DNA from: Amoebidium appalachense
Lineage: Eukaryota; Ichthyosporea
Assembly (NCBI GenBank): GCA_963693365.1
Contig: CAVNZM010000009.1
Coordinates: 930,001-994,000, forward strand
Length of the DNA stretch: 64,000 nucleotides
Direction of reading: 5' to 3'
Each line of letters starts with the position of its first letter. Position 1 is the first letter of the stretch. Of this stretch, positions 1-48,973 are shown piece after piece. The translations under genes were made by a program, and so were the position numbers. Under the pieces are notes generated by a model that was given only the letters and a program-made list of their open reading frames with translations, did no database searches and was not told the origin of the DNA.

Positions 1-35
1 GGGGGGAGGGGGAGAGGACAGGGGCGTTTTTTTTT

Positions 36-67
<32 letters not shown>

Positions 68-112
68 GGGGGGGGGCGGAGGAAAGGGGTGTTTTTTTTG
101 TTTTGTTTTTTT

Positions 113-152
<40 letters not shown>

Positions 153-169
153 TTTAAGCAGAGACATAC
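1..169. repeat. Homopolymer-rich intron (poly-T/poly-G)
   Basis: Alternating T and G runs. On the transcribed minus strand this is a GTATGT donor, a short linker, then a long C run followed by an A run, the usual start of an intron in this gene. Confidence 0.7.
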
Positions 170-20462
<20,293 letters not shown>

Positions 20463-21180
20463 GACTGCGAATAATGAACATGCATGCGTGAAAACTACTA
20501 ATGCAGCGTGTTGGTCACCAAAATTGGCTATTCAGACAAAGGCACGGAGGAAACAGGAACAAAATTGTGAGGGTGGGAAGGCGTGCATTCAATGTTGATG
20601 GTGCACTTCGACTCAAAGACTACTGCAGTACAAACACGTCATGATCACTTCAAGTTCGAACCACAGCAGTTCAAGATGGCCGTGGTTCGAACTTCGAAGG
20701 CCGACGTGTTTGCGACATCATTATGTCAGGGAATTGATGCCCAGATCTAAACGGTTGCGTAAGCTTTATAACCATATATAGCTATTTAAAGATTTGGCGC
20801 GAAACATTACACCAATCGAAACCCTCAAAAAGCCTGAGGAACTGAAGGCACTACACCGTGTACAGCACCACACTTCTGGCGGAAGAAGTTGCCCGTGGGC
20901 CAGGTGACTGAGGGGCCGTTCGACACCACTATGGCGGATTTGGAGTGTTGGTCAAAAAGTTTAAAGAGCTTGACAGAGCTCAGACGTCAACCCCTCTCCC
21001 GGCCCCCTTCCGTTTACCGGCCGGCACCCCCCTCCCCCCCCCCCCCTCCCCCCCCCCCCCCCCCCCCCCCCCCCCAAAAAAACACACACGCACACACCTA
21101 CACACAAAACACACACACAAAAAAAAACACGCGCACATGCACACATGCGCGTGCACACGCACGCACGCCCACACACACAT

Positions 21181-21213
<33 letters not shown>

Positions 21214-21882
21214 TCACAGAAAGACACACCAGCGTAGCCTATATAGCAACTTCTTCAAAGACAGAATAACAACTGGTAATTCTTCAGCAGCTATAGGGCT
21301 GTACATGCACATATTAAGTAGCTGCATTTATATCAGTCACATTCAAAACTTGTGGCATAACATCTAAGTGCTCTCTTACTACAATACGCATATCTCGAAA
21401 ATTTCTCTCTTTGGGGCCGGTACAGGGCCAACTCTTTGGGGACGCTAATTAGATCTAAAAGCCTAATCCTACTTGAGTACTTTGTGTTATAAAAAAAAAA
21501 GGAGGGGCCGGAAGGGTGTGAGAGGAGACAAATACTGTATAAGTGAAGAAAAGGGGCGGGGAAAAACAAACAAACAAGCAGGGCAACCAACCATTGCAAC
21601 AAACCAACAAAAAAAAAAAAAAAAAAAAAAGCCTGCGTACTCTGATCAAGTGTACACACGAGTTGTTGCTACTCATAATAGCTATGCCATAGACAGATGA
21701 TTTGAGCTCTATCTGAGTGAGATTCACTATCATACAAAAAGGACAAACACTTAGCCTAAGTGCGCCAATACCTTCCTACGTATACATGTCTAAAAACATC
21801 CTTCTAAAAAAAAAGCTACATGTAAGACGTCATAGAACGACCCAACCGCCGTTTATTCTGCCCAACCCCACCTCCATTTCCC
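20463..21882. other. Intergenic region between the ERCC6L2-like and surface-protein genes
   Basis: Presumed 5' flank of the ERCC6L2-like gene and 3' flank of the surface-protein gene, both on the minus strand. It holds poly-C at about 21,027-21,075, a short (CA)n near 21,184-21,210, a poly-A run at 21,610-21,630 and otherwise ordinary mixed sequence. A short plus-strand open stretch at 20,889-21,000 has no domain I recognise. Confidence 0.5.
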
Positions 21883-23931
21883 CTACCCATTGCCCCTGCT
21901 TGCTGATACACATTTTGGTTTATTTGAGGCGTTTGCCCCATTCCCGCATTCACGTTTAACCCCCCCCGATCCTCGTCTCCCCAACGAATGCGCACGTGTA
22001 ACTACCATCGGCTCCATCGAATATGCCTCGGCCGCGGCTGTGTTCAACCTAACCAATCCCCGTCTTCCCAAAGAACTCACACGTGTAACCAATGCCGGCT
22101 CAACCGATATAGTTTCTGTATCCGCATATGTCTGCGGGGTTGGTACAGTCGACCGCCGACCCAGTTTCGACGGAGGGTGCCCAGAACCTACCAGAAAGGG
22201 TGTCTGCTGTGGTTCGGGTTGCACGTGATCACCCGGATATCCATACGGCCCCATGGATCCCCGCCTTGGAGGGTGCGGGTGGTGGTGGGGTGCGTTTTCC
22301 GATCCTAGCTCGGGTAATGTTACACCCGGGGAATTTCGTTGGGGAAGATGGCCGTGTAAGAGGGGGGGTCTGTACTGGTGTTGGTGTGGGTGGTGCATAT
22401 CTACCGTGCCCATTTGGGGCATTTGAGCCAATTCGAAGGAACCCCGGCGCCCCGCCGGAACATGGTGCATGTGGGGGTCATGTTGCTGCTGAATTTCATA
22501 CTCACAGTGTTCGGGGCTCCCCATCCGCTGGGTCATGTACGCCTGCATACTATTTATCATATTTGGGTCGATTACCATATTTGGGTGCGGGTCCATAAAT
22601 TCCCCGGACATGGATCGGCTAAGGTCCCGCGGTAGGCCGTGTGGATGTGTAAATTCGCCGCTCATCGCGCGAGGAAGACCGGTAACGACCGCGCCGGCCT
22701 TGAGAAATTCTGCCATTTGCGAGTCCGAAAGACCCGCAAAAACCCCAGGCCCTACCGTGCTCATGGTACGGGAGAGCTGCATGCCTGAGTGTGTCATTGA
22801 AAGGGTGGGATCGTCCTTCTTGGATTTCTTATAATACCAATATAAGACAAATCCGATAACCGCCAACACGAGACAGATGATAAACACGGCGGCAACACAC
22901 GATACTGCAATAAGAACATAGCGCAATGTTTCATTGATCCCGCCCCCTCCGCTCTCCTGCGACGCTGCTTTGGCGGTGTTGTAATCCACAATGACCCCTC
23001 CTTCGATAAACAAAACGACATCTCCCTCGGACCCGGAGTACAGGGCGGTTGGATCTGACTGCGTGCTGTTTGATTGGATATTGTTAGCGGTTTGTCTCCG
23101 GCTCCGTGATTGGCTGTCGATCAGGTACAGAACTTGGATCGTCCAACTCATCTGAAGATTAGCCTCCATCTCCCCCTCCCGCGGCCCACACGCTGTTGCC
23201 TCCGAAAAAGGAAATACCACTTTCAGAGTTGAAGGTGGCGAAAACGTTTGCACGAGAGCCCCGATCCCGATTTTGACGATGTCGGTTTGGCATTTGGCGT
23301 CGGAAAAACTCGTCCCGTTTATAATCTCCACTTTTAAAATCTTCGTGTTAGGGTCCGTGATATTAAAATCGAACGACCAATACGTAGCCCCCGTGTTCGG
23401 AAAGCGGTAGTCAGGCGAAGCAACCTCGGAAAAACTGTTGTCCGGGAAAAGCGAAAATCCGGAGATTCCAACGGGTTTCGGTGGTGGATTTGTTGAGCAA
23501 ACACTGGGGGAGGCGAGGGAAATTTGGAGTTGGGCCGGGGGTTGATTGATAGCAGGACAGGCCCCCTTCCTACACCCAACAGTCAAATTTGCGATCGTAA
23601 AATCCCCGGACGGCATACACCCACCCACATCAAACGAGAGCGACTGGGTGCATTTGCTCGATAGATTTGCACATCCCCCCGGGGTGAGATCGGAAATTTG
23701 GTATTTGGTGACGTTAATCGGTGTGCTATTTCCCGAAAAATACACCATTCCTGTCCCGTTAATACCCATCTGTAACATGAGCGGTGGCTGGACGTCGAAT
23801 AAAAGTTCGATTGTAGTTTTGTTTCGAGGAATGGCGGTGGAGGGTGGGGGACGAAAATATGCTATGACGTCGGTAATGGAGTAGAAGAGGGACGCTGCAA
23901 GCATGACGTTTTGAAAGCGGTCAACCGACAT
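21883..23931 (-). CDS. Single-pass membrane protein with long His/Gln/Pro-rich cytoplasmic tail
   Basis: Uninterrupted frame of 682 residues from MSVDRFQNV. A hydrophobic N-terminal stretch (residues ~9-26) could be a signal peptide. The ectodomain (~30-330) has Cys pairs and several N-glycosylation sequons (NKT, NGT, NST, NVT, NLS). A clear transmembrane helix lies at about 338-366, followed by the stop-transfer signal YYKKSKKDD. The tail of ~310 residues is rich in His, Met, Gln and Pro and ends with two to three SLGRRG-type repeats, also visible as a DNA duplication near 21,985-22,095. I recognise no family. The bases before the ATG read CACACACAG, a good acceptor, so this may instead be the last exon of a gene that includes 25,232-26,520. 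Confidence 0.7.
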   Translation of the reverse strand: MSVDRFQNVMLAASLFYSITDVIAYFRPPPSTAIPRNKTTIELLFDVQPPLMLQMGINGTGMVYFSGNSTPINVTKYQISDLTPGGCANLSSKCTQSLSFDVGGCMPSGDFTIANLTVGCRKGACPAINQPPAQLQISLASPSVCSTNPPPKPVGISGFSLFPDNSFSEVASPDYRFPNTGATYWSFDFNITDPNTKILKVEIINGTSFSDAKCQTDIVKIGIGALVQTFSPPSTLKVVFPFSEATACGPREGEMEANLQMSWTIQVLYLIDSQSRSRRQTANNIQSNSTQSDPTALYSGSEGDVVLFIEGGVIVDYNTAKAASQESGGGGINETLRYVLIAVSCVAAVFIICLVLAVIGFVLYWYYKKSKKDDPTLSMTHSGMQLSRTMSTVGPGVFAGLSDSQMAEFLKAGAVVTGLPRAMSGEFTHPHGLPRDLSRSMSGEFMDPHPNMVIDPNMINSMQAYMTQRMGSPEHCEYEIQQQHDPHMHHVPAGRRGSFELAQMPQMGTVDMHHPHQHQYRPPLLHGHLPQRNSPGVTLPELGSENAPHHHPHPPRRGSMGPYGYPGDHVQPEPQQTPFLVGSGHPPSKLGRRSTVPTPQTYADTETISVEPALVTRVSSLGRRGLVRLNTAAAEAYSMEPMVVTRAHSLGRRGSGGVKRECGNGANASNKPKCVSASRGNG

Positions 23932-24959
23932 TCTGTGTGTGTGTGTATGTTTGGGGGGGGGGGAGGGGGGAGGGGGGGTATTTATGTGCGTGCCGTGTGT
24001 GTGTGTGTGTGTATGCACGGGCGAGCTTTGTGTGTTCGTGCTTATCTGTGTATGTTTAAAGGGTCGTATGGGTGTGCGCCTGCTTGGATCTGGGCCGCTG
24101 GGAAGGGGGCGAGAGGGTGGGAAGTGGAGAAGGGGGGGGGGGGGGGGAGGGGGGAGGAATAAGAAGGTGGGGAGAGCAAAGAGGGGTTGACGGGATTGGT
24201 TGGGGAGGAGAGTTAGTATACACCAGTTCGCCATTGAATTCCAAAAGTTTTTGAATAACTATATAAGGTTCGTTGGTATGATCTGATTGGTTGTGCTTTC
24301 CGGTGTACGGTTTACGGTTGAGATTGAGCCAGAGCACTAATGTACAGCCTAGAAAGGGCAGTTTAAGCCCGATTTCATCTAGAAAACAGGTTTTTGTCAA
24401 CTAGCAAAAGTTATTGGAAATAAAAAAACGTGCAATATTGTTATAAGGAGTCGCAGTGGTCCGACACGTCCTTCTTTGTCAAAATCGACGAAAACCGTCT
24501 GGGTGTGGGCCGGCGACCGCGACCCTTGGGCTGATCGTCTAAGACGAAATTAGCGTTTTTGCTTGTTTTGACCATTAAATAAGCGCCGGACACCCCAGGT
24601 TGCTTATATAAAAAATATGTGTCGCTTTGTTTCTCAAGTTAATAGTTAGGCGGCCAAAGCCTGCTTTCTGTTCATATTTTGGACTTTAAAGTCGTTATAT
24701 GGTTTTTGGACTATAGCCATTAAGAGAAGCGGACCGTGAAATTTGCCGCGGCCCATGTTGAAGCGAGGCAACCAGCTTTGAACCACTACTTAGTGATTGC
24801 GAACTCGTGTATTCAGCCAACAAATGCATCCTAGTGTAGACGGTATTCGTTTTCATAATTTTTATCACTTTTAGCCCATTTTGGTCGACTGTGGCAATAA
24901 CCGAGCCCGAGGTTTTGTCCTCATCAGCTTTATTCTCCTCTTCTATCCCCATCATCTCA

Positions 24960-25049
<90 letters not shown>

Positions 25050-25231
25050 ACGGAAAGGGCGTGGGGGAGTGGAGATGAGGGAGGGCGAAGAAGGAGGGGG
25101 AGGGACGGGAGGACGGAGGGAAGGGGGGGGGGGGGGGGGGGAGGGGGGAGGGAAAGGAGGGCGGGGGGTGGGGGGCTGGGGGGGGGGGGGGTCCCCAACA
25201 CAGACATGCATGTGCACAAATAGATTCACAC
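23932..25231. other. Repeat-bearing interval between the two surface-protein ORFs
   Basis: Contains a (GT)n array at 24,961-25,048, poly-G at about 24,133-24,149 and 25,125-25,141, and A/T-richer sequence. A minus-strand open stretch at about 24,695-24,960 looks partly protein-like and might hide an exon joining 25,232 to 23,931. I could not fix its splice sites. Confidence 0.4.
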
Positions 25232-25674
25232 ATTCCAAAATTGACCATTCGATTTTCCAAAAGATGGACCGTGCAGACTATTCACCACATTGGTACAAAT
25301 TCTCCTGCAGATCACCATCGGAGCAACATACACACAAGAGCCAACACACACGCACACAAACAAAAGTACAGAAAGCAATATTGGCCGGCTGGAAGATGGA
25401 GCTGATCGTATGATGAGAGTGATACTAAGTGCATCAAAGAGATGAACCAGCGAGTTGGTGGGCTTGATGGAAAAAAGGAGGAAAGAGGGGGAGGCGGAGA
25501 AGAAAATGGGTCGGGTGGTGGGGGGTTGGAGGGATACGAGAGGTGGCGGTGGTGGTGGAAGGGGTGGGGGAGGGGGGGGGGGGGGGGGGGGGGGAAGGGG
25601 GTTTGAGTGCGTCATAAATTACGAAGTACACATGAACAACGGATAAAACGATGCAGGAAAAAAAAAAAGGGGAA

Positions 25675-25707
<33 letters not shown>

Positions 25708-26520
25708 CTGGGGCTATACATACCGTATCCGCCCCATAAACTTCGTGATTCTGTTCTCCGTGCTGACCGGGTTTACAAACTCCCCGGGGTCTGCCAACGA
25801 ATCTACCTCTTGCACATCTATCTGCACAAACGTGCGCAGGTCCTTCCACGTCCCATTTGTGGCTCCTGGGTTGGTACATTTTTCAATGTTCGTCTGTCTG
25901 AGTACTAACGTGAACCCTGCCGTGCAGTCAGAGAGGATTTGAAGTTCAAAAGCGGTGATTGTGGCTGATGCCCCCTGACTCGGCCCAAAACGTGAATAAG
26001 AACAGCCGCCAAAGTAGATTTCTTTTATGAAAAAATAGTTGAACCAGTCTGAAAGTTTACCGTTGACGATTAGTCTTCCCCCAGCGAGCGAAAGTTTGGT
26101 TACTTCAATGGTCCTCTCCTTGGTGAAGATTGAACTGTCTGTAAGTTGACAACTGAAGTTTTTGCCTGTCGTTGTATTGGACGCGTTTGCACTGAGAGAT
26201 GTTACTTGATGGAATTCTAGACCATTCACTGTGGATGTTATGTTACGCACTTGTACCATAGGCACGGGTATGGTTGAGTTGGACTGCAGTTGGATAATAG
26301 AGCTCCCCTTTGTTGTAAGTGTAATGCCCCTTTCCATGGGGAGAATTAGTGCATGTTGTTCTATGTAATTCCCAGCTGCCAGCTGCAAGATGTCTCCATC
26401 CCCAGCAGATGCAATAGCAGAACTAATGGTTTGGACTCCCGGGGGCACATCTATCTTTTTCGCACTGCTAACACGCGTGGCTAGTGCCAGGAGCGAAAGA
26501 AAAGCTGTCAAGTGCCACAT
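25232..26520 (-). CDS. Secreted or surface protein, beta-helix (pectate-lyase-like) N-terminal region (first exons)
   Basis: Exon 1 at 25,724-26,520 starts MWHLTAFLSLLALATRVSSA, a signal peptide. The segment PPGVQTISSAIASAGDGD, then ILQLAAGNY, matches the opening rungs of right-handed parallel beta-helix proteins (pectate lyase/NosD type). Many NxT/S sequons and Cys residues follow. It ends at a GTATGT donor. A candidate exon 2 (25,232-25,304) joins in frame across the phase-2 junction. Exon 2 ends in phase 0 while the 23,931 ORF would need phase 2, so at least one more exon is needed if they are one gene. Beta-helix modules are common in adhesins and polysaccharide-acting enzymes; no catalytic residues can be named here. 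Confidence 0.6.
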
Positions 26521-28248
26521 TTTTACTGCTCCTATTGCTTTGTTGACATTTCAACTGATGGAGATGCATGTTCCTCGGTTTTTTACACGTACATAGGTCA
26601 TACGTGGGATAAAGAAGAAGGCAATTAGATAGGTAGAAAAAGCCTTCCAAAGGCTGAGAAGAGTGCCTCACTCAGGTGTTGCCATAGCAGGTTGCTATGA
26701 GACTGAATTCAGTTCATCGTTTCAAGCACACAACGCCTGAACGCACGTTGTGAAAAACGCGGGGGTGGTCTCCCGAAACTTGTTTGTGGTGTCAAGATAG
26801 AGGGGCCGGAGAAATCGATCCTTTCAATGTAATGTACGTAGCGTAGTTACACTTTATATTGCGTGTTTTAGAATTATATACAAAGACTGCAGTGTTTGAT
26901 TAATAAAAGTTTTTTTAGCTCATTGGCTAAGATAAAGGGCTAAACATAATGCTTCAGAAGTTCAGGGGACGGAAAATCGAAAACATTTCCGGTGTGGAGG
27001 TTTGGGGGGTCCCATATGGGGAGTCCCATTGGGGACTCGTGCACAACATGATAAAATGCATTTTTTTCCATTCTTCTATTTAGCCTTCACCAATCAAAAC
27101 CAAAGTTCTCTCAGTGGTTGGTATGTATGTTGTTCGTGCGTTTTCCAGAACTCTCCCAGACCTGGGTGCCTTGGAGACGGAGTGATATAGAGGCCGAAAC
27201 AGATAACCGAGAAAACGCTCATAAAACATCAAAAATTTAATGAAACTAAAACACATGAAGCCCTTTTTCGAAGCTATCGTATTTCTTAATCTTCACAATG
27301 ATATACGCCATGGTGACACGTTTGTACATGTAGCGTAGCAAACTTGCAACGAAGTACGTGTTAAACTCAGGAATGTGTTCATGCATACCAATGATGATAT
27401 CGACACTCAGAGGCACCCATATGCGGCGTGCAGGCCACGTGCACACCCGAAAAACTTTCTATAATTGGCGGGCAACCTGTTGATGCATTTCTGCGCAGGT
27501 GTACTGGTTTGATGACATCAAAACAGCCGCCCAACGACTACTCTCAGTTCCACTTGCCTATGTGTTCGTTTTCTCAAAAAATAGACCGTGCAAACAAATT
27601 TAAATGTTGTTGTTGTGTCAAATTAAAAATGATTCGAATTCTGTTGTTTTTCTTGCACTCTAAAACGGTCACTGGCGGTCAGCTCGGTAAGAGTTCATCG
27701 CCACCAAAATGCTCTTCACGCCAACCAAAAACCCTCTGGGCCTCTCACTGAGTCCACGCTAAGGCTTACCACTGACCACAACAAGAAAATAATTATTATA
27801 CTCTTGTGTAACCGCTGGACGCGTGGTCACCCAGCACCGTGAGTAACCACGTCACATAATGTTGTCATGCAGTGAAGGCAACACGGCACGTGCGTCACGG
27901 TGCAAGCACTGCAGGTACGTGGATGGCGGGGTCACGAACCTCAGCGGGCCCCACGGGCCCACGGACCACGAGATGCATGCACATATATATATATATGACA
28001 CATGGCCGCAAATGTGACGTATGGGCACGCACGTGTGGGCCCGATACACTGATCATGAGTTCACGTTTTGTCTGGTTCATGGAGGCAACAACACATGTGA
28101 TACCGGTAGTGACCGGAGAGGGTGACTTTCGATGGCACTTTATACGAAACGGGGGGGGGGGGGGGGGGGGGGGGGGAGGGGGGGGGGAGAGGGGGGGGGG
28201 GGGGAAAGGGGGGGAGGGGAAGGGGGGGGGGGGGGGGGGGAGCCTTGG

Positions 28249-28279
<31 letters not shown>

Positions 28280-28376
28280 GGAGGGGGAGGCACGAATGTC
28301 ATCATGGCAGTTGCCTCTCTCCCCCTCCCCGTCTTTGATTACACACATACACACACACACACACGTGCACACACAC

Positions 28377-28412
<36 letters not shown>

Positions 28413-29198
28413 GTGCACACACACATGTACACACCCCACCCCACCACTGTGACGGTGACCGCCACGGCATCACCACCACCACAAGAGAGAAAATAACAAA
28501 AATCATGGATCCCACGGCTCTTTCTGCTGCCCATGCACCATTAAACATATTCAATGGTTTAATTCGTTCTTCGTGGAAACTTTTGTCAATGCCCGACAGG
28601 GTTCAGTGACTCTAAGACTTGACAGACGTCAGCTCTGAGCCACACATACATACATATCATCCACAAGATTCAGATCATGTCTCGAACAGATAGTGAAATT
28701 GCATACATAAACGTACGTATCAGATCCTTAGATCACATCACATTCGTTCAGATAATCATTATTTAGAGTGCTCAAACTTTGTTCTCTCCCTGTCCTTAGC
28801 CTGTGTCCACTTGGCAAGTGTCACAGTGTCCATATGTGTACCAAAGCCTGCGTATTGCGCACATATTCATCAATTTCAAAGTTTGCATGACATGTAATAA
28901 GAGAGTGGATGGGAAACGGTTCACACACACTTATGGGCCGTTGTGTGTGTGTATGGCTGTGTACGTAGCGTGCGTGCATGTGCCACGGTGTGCGCAAATC
29001 AGGGTCACGGGCTGTGCAACAAAGAAACAGTTGATTGAGCCTCCCCGGAGAGAGAGAGAAAGAGAGGGGGGGGGGGGGGGGGGGGAGAGAGAGAGAGAGA
29101 GAGAGAGAGAAAGGGGGGGCGGGGGAGAGAGAGAGAGGGAAAGAGGGAGTAGGGGGAGGGGGGAAGAGAGAGCGAGAAAGAGAGGGGGAGGGGGGGGG

Positions 29199-29233
<35 letters not shown>

Positions 29234-29381
29234 AGAGAAGGAAAGAGAATGTGCGTGTGTGTGTGTGTGTGTGGTGTGTGTGTGTGTGAATGGGTGGGTG
29301 GGTGCGTGTGTGTGTGTGTGTGTGTGTGTGCGTGTGTGTGTGTGTGTGGATGTGTGTGTGTGCGTGCGTGTGTGTGTGTGT

Positions 29382-29450
<69 letters not shown>

Positions 29451-29791
29451 ATGTGTGTGCGTGTGTGTGTGACAGAGCGCATGCATAACATAGCGAAACC
29501 ACCCCTTCCAAAGCAACCGCAGGATATCATGCATGCACCGACAGTCATTCCAATTGGGCTGTGTCCAGGCACCTTTGCGCGCTAGCGCTACTGCTCCATC
29601 ATGCACATTCAGCCATCCACCAGCACACACGTGTGACTTGCATCCAATTATCTTCCGTTGCCCCTCCTCTGCCTCCCTCTCCCTGGTTTTCTGCCCTTCT
29701 GCCCTGCGTCTGGGTCACAGCACAACAAGTTAATGCACCTTGTGGGGCGTACCGTCATTCTTATTATACTCTGTTCAAGTAGAGGTTTTTG
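26521..29791. other. Intergenic/low-complexity region, no gene recognised
   Basis: 26,521-28,140 is ordinary mixed sequence, presumably holding the promoter of the minus-strand surface gene. 28,150-28,290 is poly-G with A interruptions, 28,380-28,410 is (CT)n, 29,050-29,235 is (GA)n mixed with G runs, and 29,250-29,470 is (GT)n. No frame with domain content or good splice edges was found. Confidence 0.5.
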
Positions 29792-45438
<15,647 letters not shown>

Positions 45439-46700
45439 AATGAAACCGGGCTGCTTTGGGCAGCACACCAAGTGGAAAAGAGGTCATGCCTCACATGCCC
45501 GGCAGCTATCGTTTTCTCCCTTAAATTACCTCAACTGCCTCTGCTTATATATATTCTTTTTACGCGCTCATTCACTCAAGTGTCATGTTAAGAGCTAGGT
45601 AACCAAAATAATAAAGTTGGCTTATCAGTATTTAAAATAGATAAGGAAAGCTGCTTTATGAACTTCCCACGCCCACAAGCCAGAGCTTTGTTGGCTGTGG
45701 CTCTAACCTGACTGTTCTTGAAAGGTAGTACCTAAGATGCAACCTGTCGTGTCTTTGCCCGCCTAAAACACACCTCAACTTCAAAACATTATCTTTTGCT
45801 AATTCAAAATGCGGAAATCCGGAAACGGACCTTTATCCATTATGTGGATTATGCAGAAATTGCGCTACTTTGCGGTCAGTTTCCCCAGTGGACACACACA
45901 CACCAAGGCACTTGATCATGAAGGCAGGCAGATTTCAAGCCAATATTGCGTAATGAATTCGCGCCAAAATTTAGTGACCACCAATCAAATTGCGTTGATT
46001 AACGAGATCTGATAAATTATGCACAATCATGCGAAATCCTGCAACCAGTTTGTGATAATTTGAGTCCGCTGGGTGATTTCGAAAGGTTTCGTTTTTTTTA
46101 TTTCCAGTGTGCCCTGTCAAGGTTCAAGTATAAGTGACATTAGTGGTTGGTGAAAATTAACAATAACTTTGCCAGAAAATAATACCTGTCGCGAAAGCTA
46201 CAGTTCTATTGAGGTATGCAGCATCAATCGTTCCTGCATTTGCAGTGTTTAGGGCTGGCTCAGATCCTATTCTTCCCTTTTCTGGATCTCGTATGCAGGA
46301 TCCAGGCTCGGATTAGATCAATCTGACAGTTGCGTGAAGAAACCTGCAGTGTTTTCCTTTTCCATTAATTCTTTTGACGGTGAAGGTGGATCTGGAGAGG
46401 GAAGGGGAAGAGGCAAGGGGGGAAGGGGGGGGGGGGGGGGGGAGGGGGGGGGGGGTTAGTTAGCGAAGTCCTGTGATTACAATTGATTACATCCTTATTT
46501 CCAAGGAACCCTTTAGTTAATCTCTAAATTGACAGGTAGCTTTTCACCTTCTTGGAAAGCACGCTGCAAGTCCTCGGGAAAGATGCTGCTTACAAGTTGC
46601 TTGACAGCGATTTTCACGTATCACTGGGTAGTCGTTAGAGTGTAAACATACAACCCACCTACCCCGTCACACCTCTCCCCCCCCCTCCCCTCCTCCCCCC

Positions 46701-46733
<33 letters not shown>

Positions 46734-46780
46734 CTTCCCCCACCTCAGACCTCTAATTTCCCTCTTTAACCGCAGAAGCC
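45439..46780. promoter_or_regulatory. Divergent intergenic region (shared promoter space)
   Basis: Lies between the minus-strand start at 45,438 and the plus-strand start at 46,781. It is largely free of repeats except G- and C-runs at 46,420-46,455 and 46,677-46,731. It should hold both promoters; I see no strong TATA box to single out. Confidence 0.45.
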
Positions 46781-48648
46781 ATGATGCGCGCGATGCTTTT
46801 CTTTTTGGTTGCCTGCGCGGGGCTGACCTGTGCCAATTTTTTTGAAGCTGACGTGGCTGACACAAAGGTGCGTGAGTTTGATCTACAATGGTAACGATGG
46901 TCGTGGTGGGTGTTTTGTGTTCGTTGGTATTGTATGCGCCCGTGTATGTGTGTGTCTGTGTAGAGTGTGCGCGTCTGCGCAAGTGTGTGTGTGCACACAT
47001 GGGATTGGCTTTCTCATGTGGTGTTTATGTTCACATGTGCCTGGTCTTTTAAATGGGTCAACCCCCACATAAAACACACAAACACGGATATGCTCACATT
47101 TTCACACACACGCCCACAAGCACACCCACACACATACATATACAGAGGAATCTATGACCACCCTCACACCAAAAAAAACACTAACAACGACGAAAAAACC
47201 CCAAAACAATCCAACACACACACACGCAGACAGGAGCTAAGACCAAGTTTCTGCTTTCAGATACCAAGGCGCTACCTCGTGATGGTCTTGCCGTCAAACT
47301 TGGGTTGGGCATGCTCAACGTCACATCGTTTGCATCGGGTGGGGTGGGAAAGAAATGTGAGGGAGATCAGCTGGATGTGGGAGTGGCCGTGAGTGTCGAT
47401 GGTGAGTGTGTGTTACTGCTGCACCAAACACGAAGGCACCTTCGTTTTTCCTTTTCTTTTTCGCTTTTTTTCGTTTTCTCTTCTTTTTCTTTTTCTTTTT
47501 CTTTTTTTTTTTTAGCCCGGGGGAAGGTGGGGGGGAGGGGGGGGGGGGGGGGGTGGAGGGGGGTTGCATATAAACATCTTTTTCATTTTCTCTTCTGTTT
47601 TCTTTCTTTTCTTTCTTTCTTTTTTTATTTTTTTTTTTATTTTTTTTATTTTTTTTTGGGGGGGGGGGATGATGGCTTGGTGGGAAAGAGGGGCCTCTGA
47701 GGGGGAGAGTGTGTGTGTATGTGTTGGGGGAGGGGGGGGGGGGGGGGGGGGGGGGATGATGGCTTGGTGGGAAAGAGGGGCCTCTGAGGGGGAGAGTGTG
47801 TGTGTATGTGTTGGGGGAGGGGGGGGGGGGGGGGGGGGGATTCCTAATCTTTTTCATGCCTGCCCTCTTCTCCCTCCGCGACCTTGCCCATCCCGCATGC
47901 GCACACACACACTTGCACACGTGTGATGTGTGTGTAATAACTGGGTTGTTACCTTCCTGTGCTGTGATTTCAGCCACAAGACCACATCAATAATATGGGT
48001 CCGGTGACAACCTTTCTGCCTTATCTATTTATCGTTGGTTTGTAGATTTGGGTAATGAGAAACAGAAAAGTTCTAGTCAAAACAGTGGTGGAAGTAAGAG
48101 TTATTTATTTTCTGTCTGGCGTACAAACACACACACAAACGCATCGCCATAGCTGATAAATACACACACGTTCACACATACAAGCACACACAAACACGAG
48201 GGCATGCAAATGATACCATATCTACTCACCGGCCTCTACCCCCCAGCCGGTGTCTCCTCCTTCTCCCCTCGCATCCGCATTCAGAAGTTTGACGAAGAGC
48301 ACGGCTGGCAAACATTGAAAATGGGTATGCTGCCCTCCCCCCCCCCCCCCCCCCTTTTCCCCCCCCTCCCGCATCATATTCCACATTCTCCCCCCCCCCC
48401 CCCCCCCCCCCCCCACCCACCCACCCACCCACCCACCCCACCCCACCCCACCCCCACCCCACCCCACCTCACACTCGCACCCCCACACGCCCACCCACTC
48501 ACCTGCCCCACTCCGATGCCTACCCGACCGTGAGTTATAAAAAGCACATTTCGGTTTTAGCCATATTTTTAGCAATAGTCGCTCCATGTCGGTCAGTGGA
48601 CTGTGATGTGTGTGTGTGTGTTTTTTTTTTTGTTTTTTTTCTTTTTTT

Positions 48649-48686
<38 letters not shown>

Positions 48687-48897
48687 GATGTATATTTTGG
48701 TGCCCCTTCCAGGCGTGAACACAGAACGTACTGGCTTTGATATGCATGCGGGTTGTTGCAGTGCGTAATTTGCTTATGTGAGCTGTGTGATGTATCTGAA
48801 TTAGGATGTACCCTGGTGAAGTGATGGAATGGTGGGGGGATGCGGTGGAGATGGAGGTGTGGAGGTGGCTTAGCACTTTTCCCTTTCTTTTTTTTCC

Positions 48898-48973
<76 letters not shown>

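Noticed and set aside
1-150. Telomere at the left edge
   Set aside because: Only T and G homopolymers occur, not a regular short telomeric unit, and a gene runs off the edge.
20889-21269. Plus-strand ORF with TTMADLECW ... LTELRRQ
   Set aside because: Short, runs into poly-C and CA repeats, no domain and no convincing splice sites.
28122-28496. Poly-Gly and poly-Pro frames here and at many other sites
   Set aside because: Products of G/C homopolymer runs in introns or intergenic DNA, with no domain, no start context and no splice logic.
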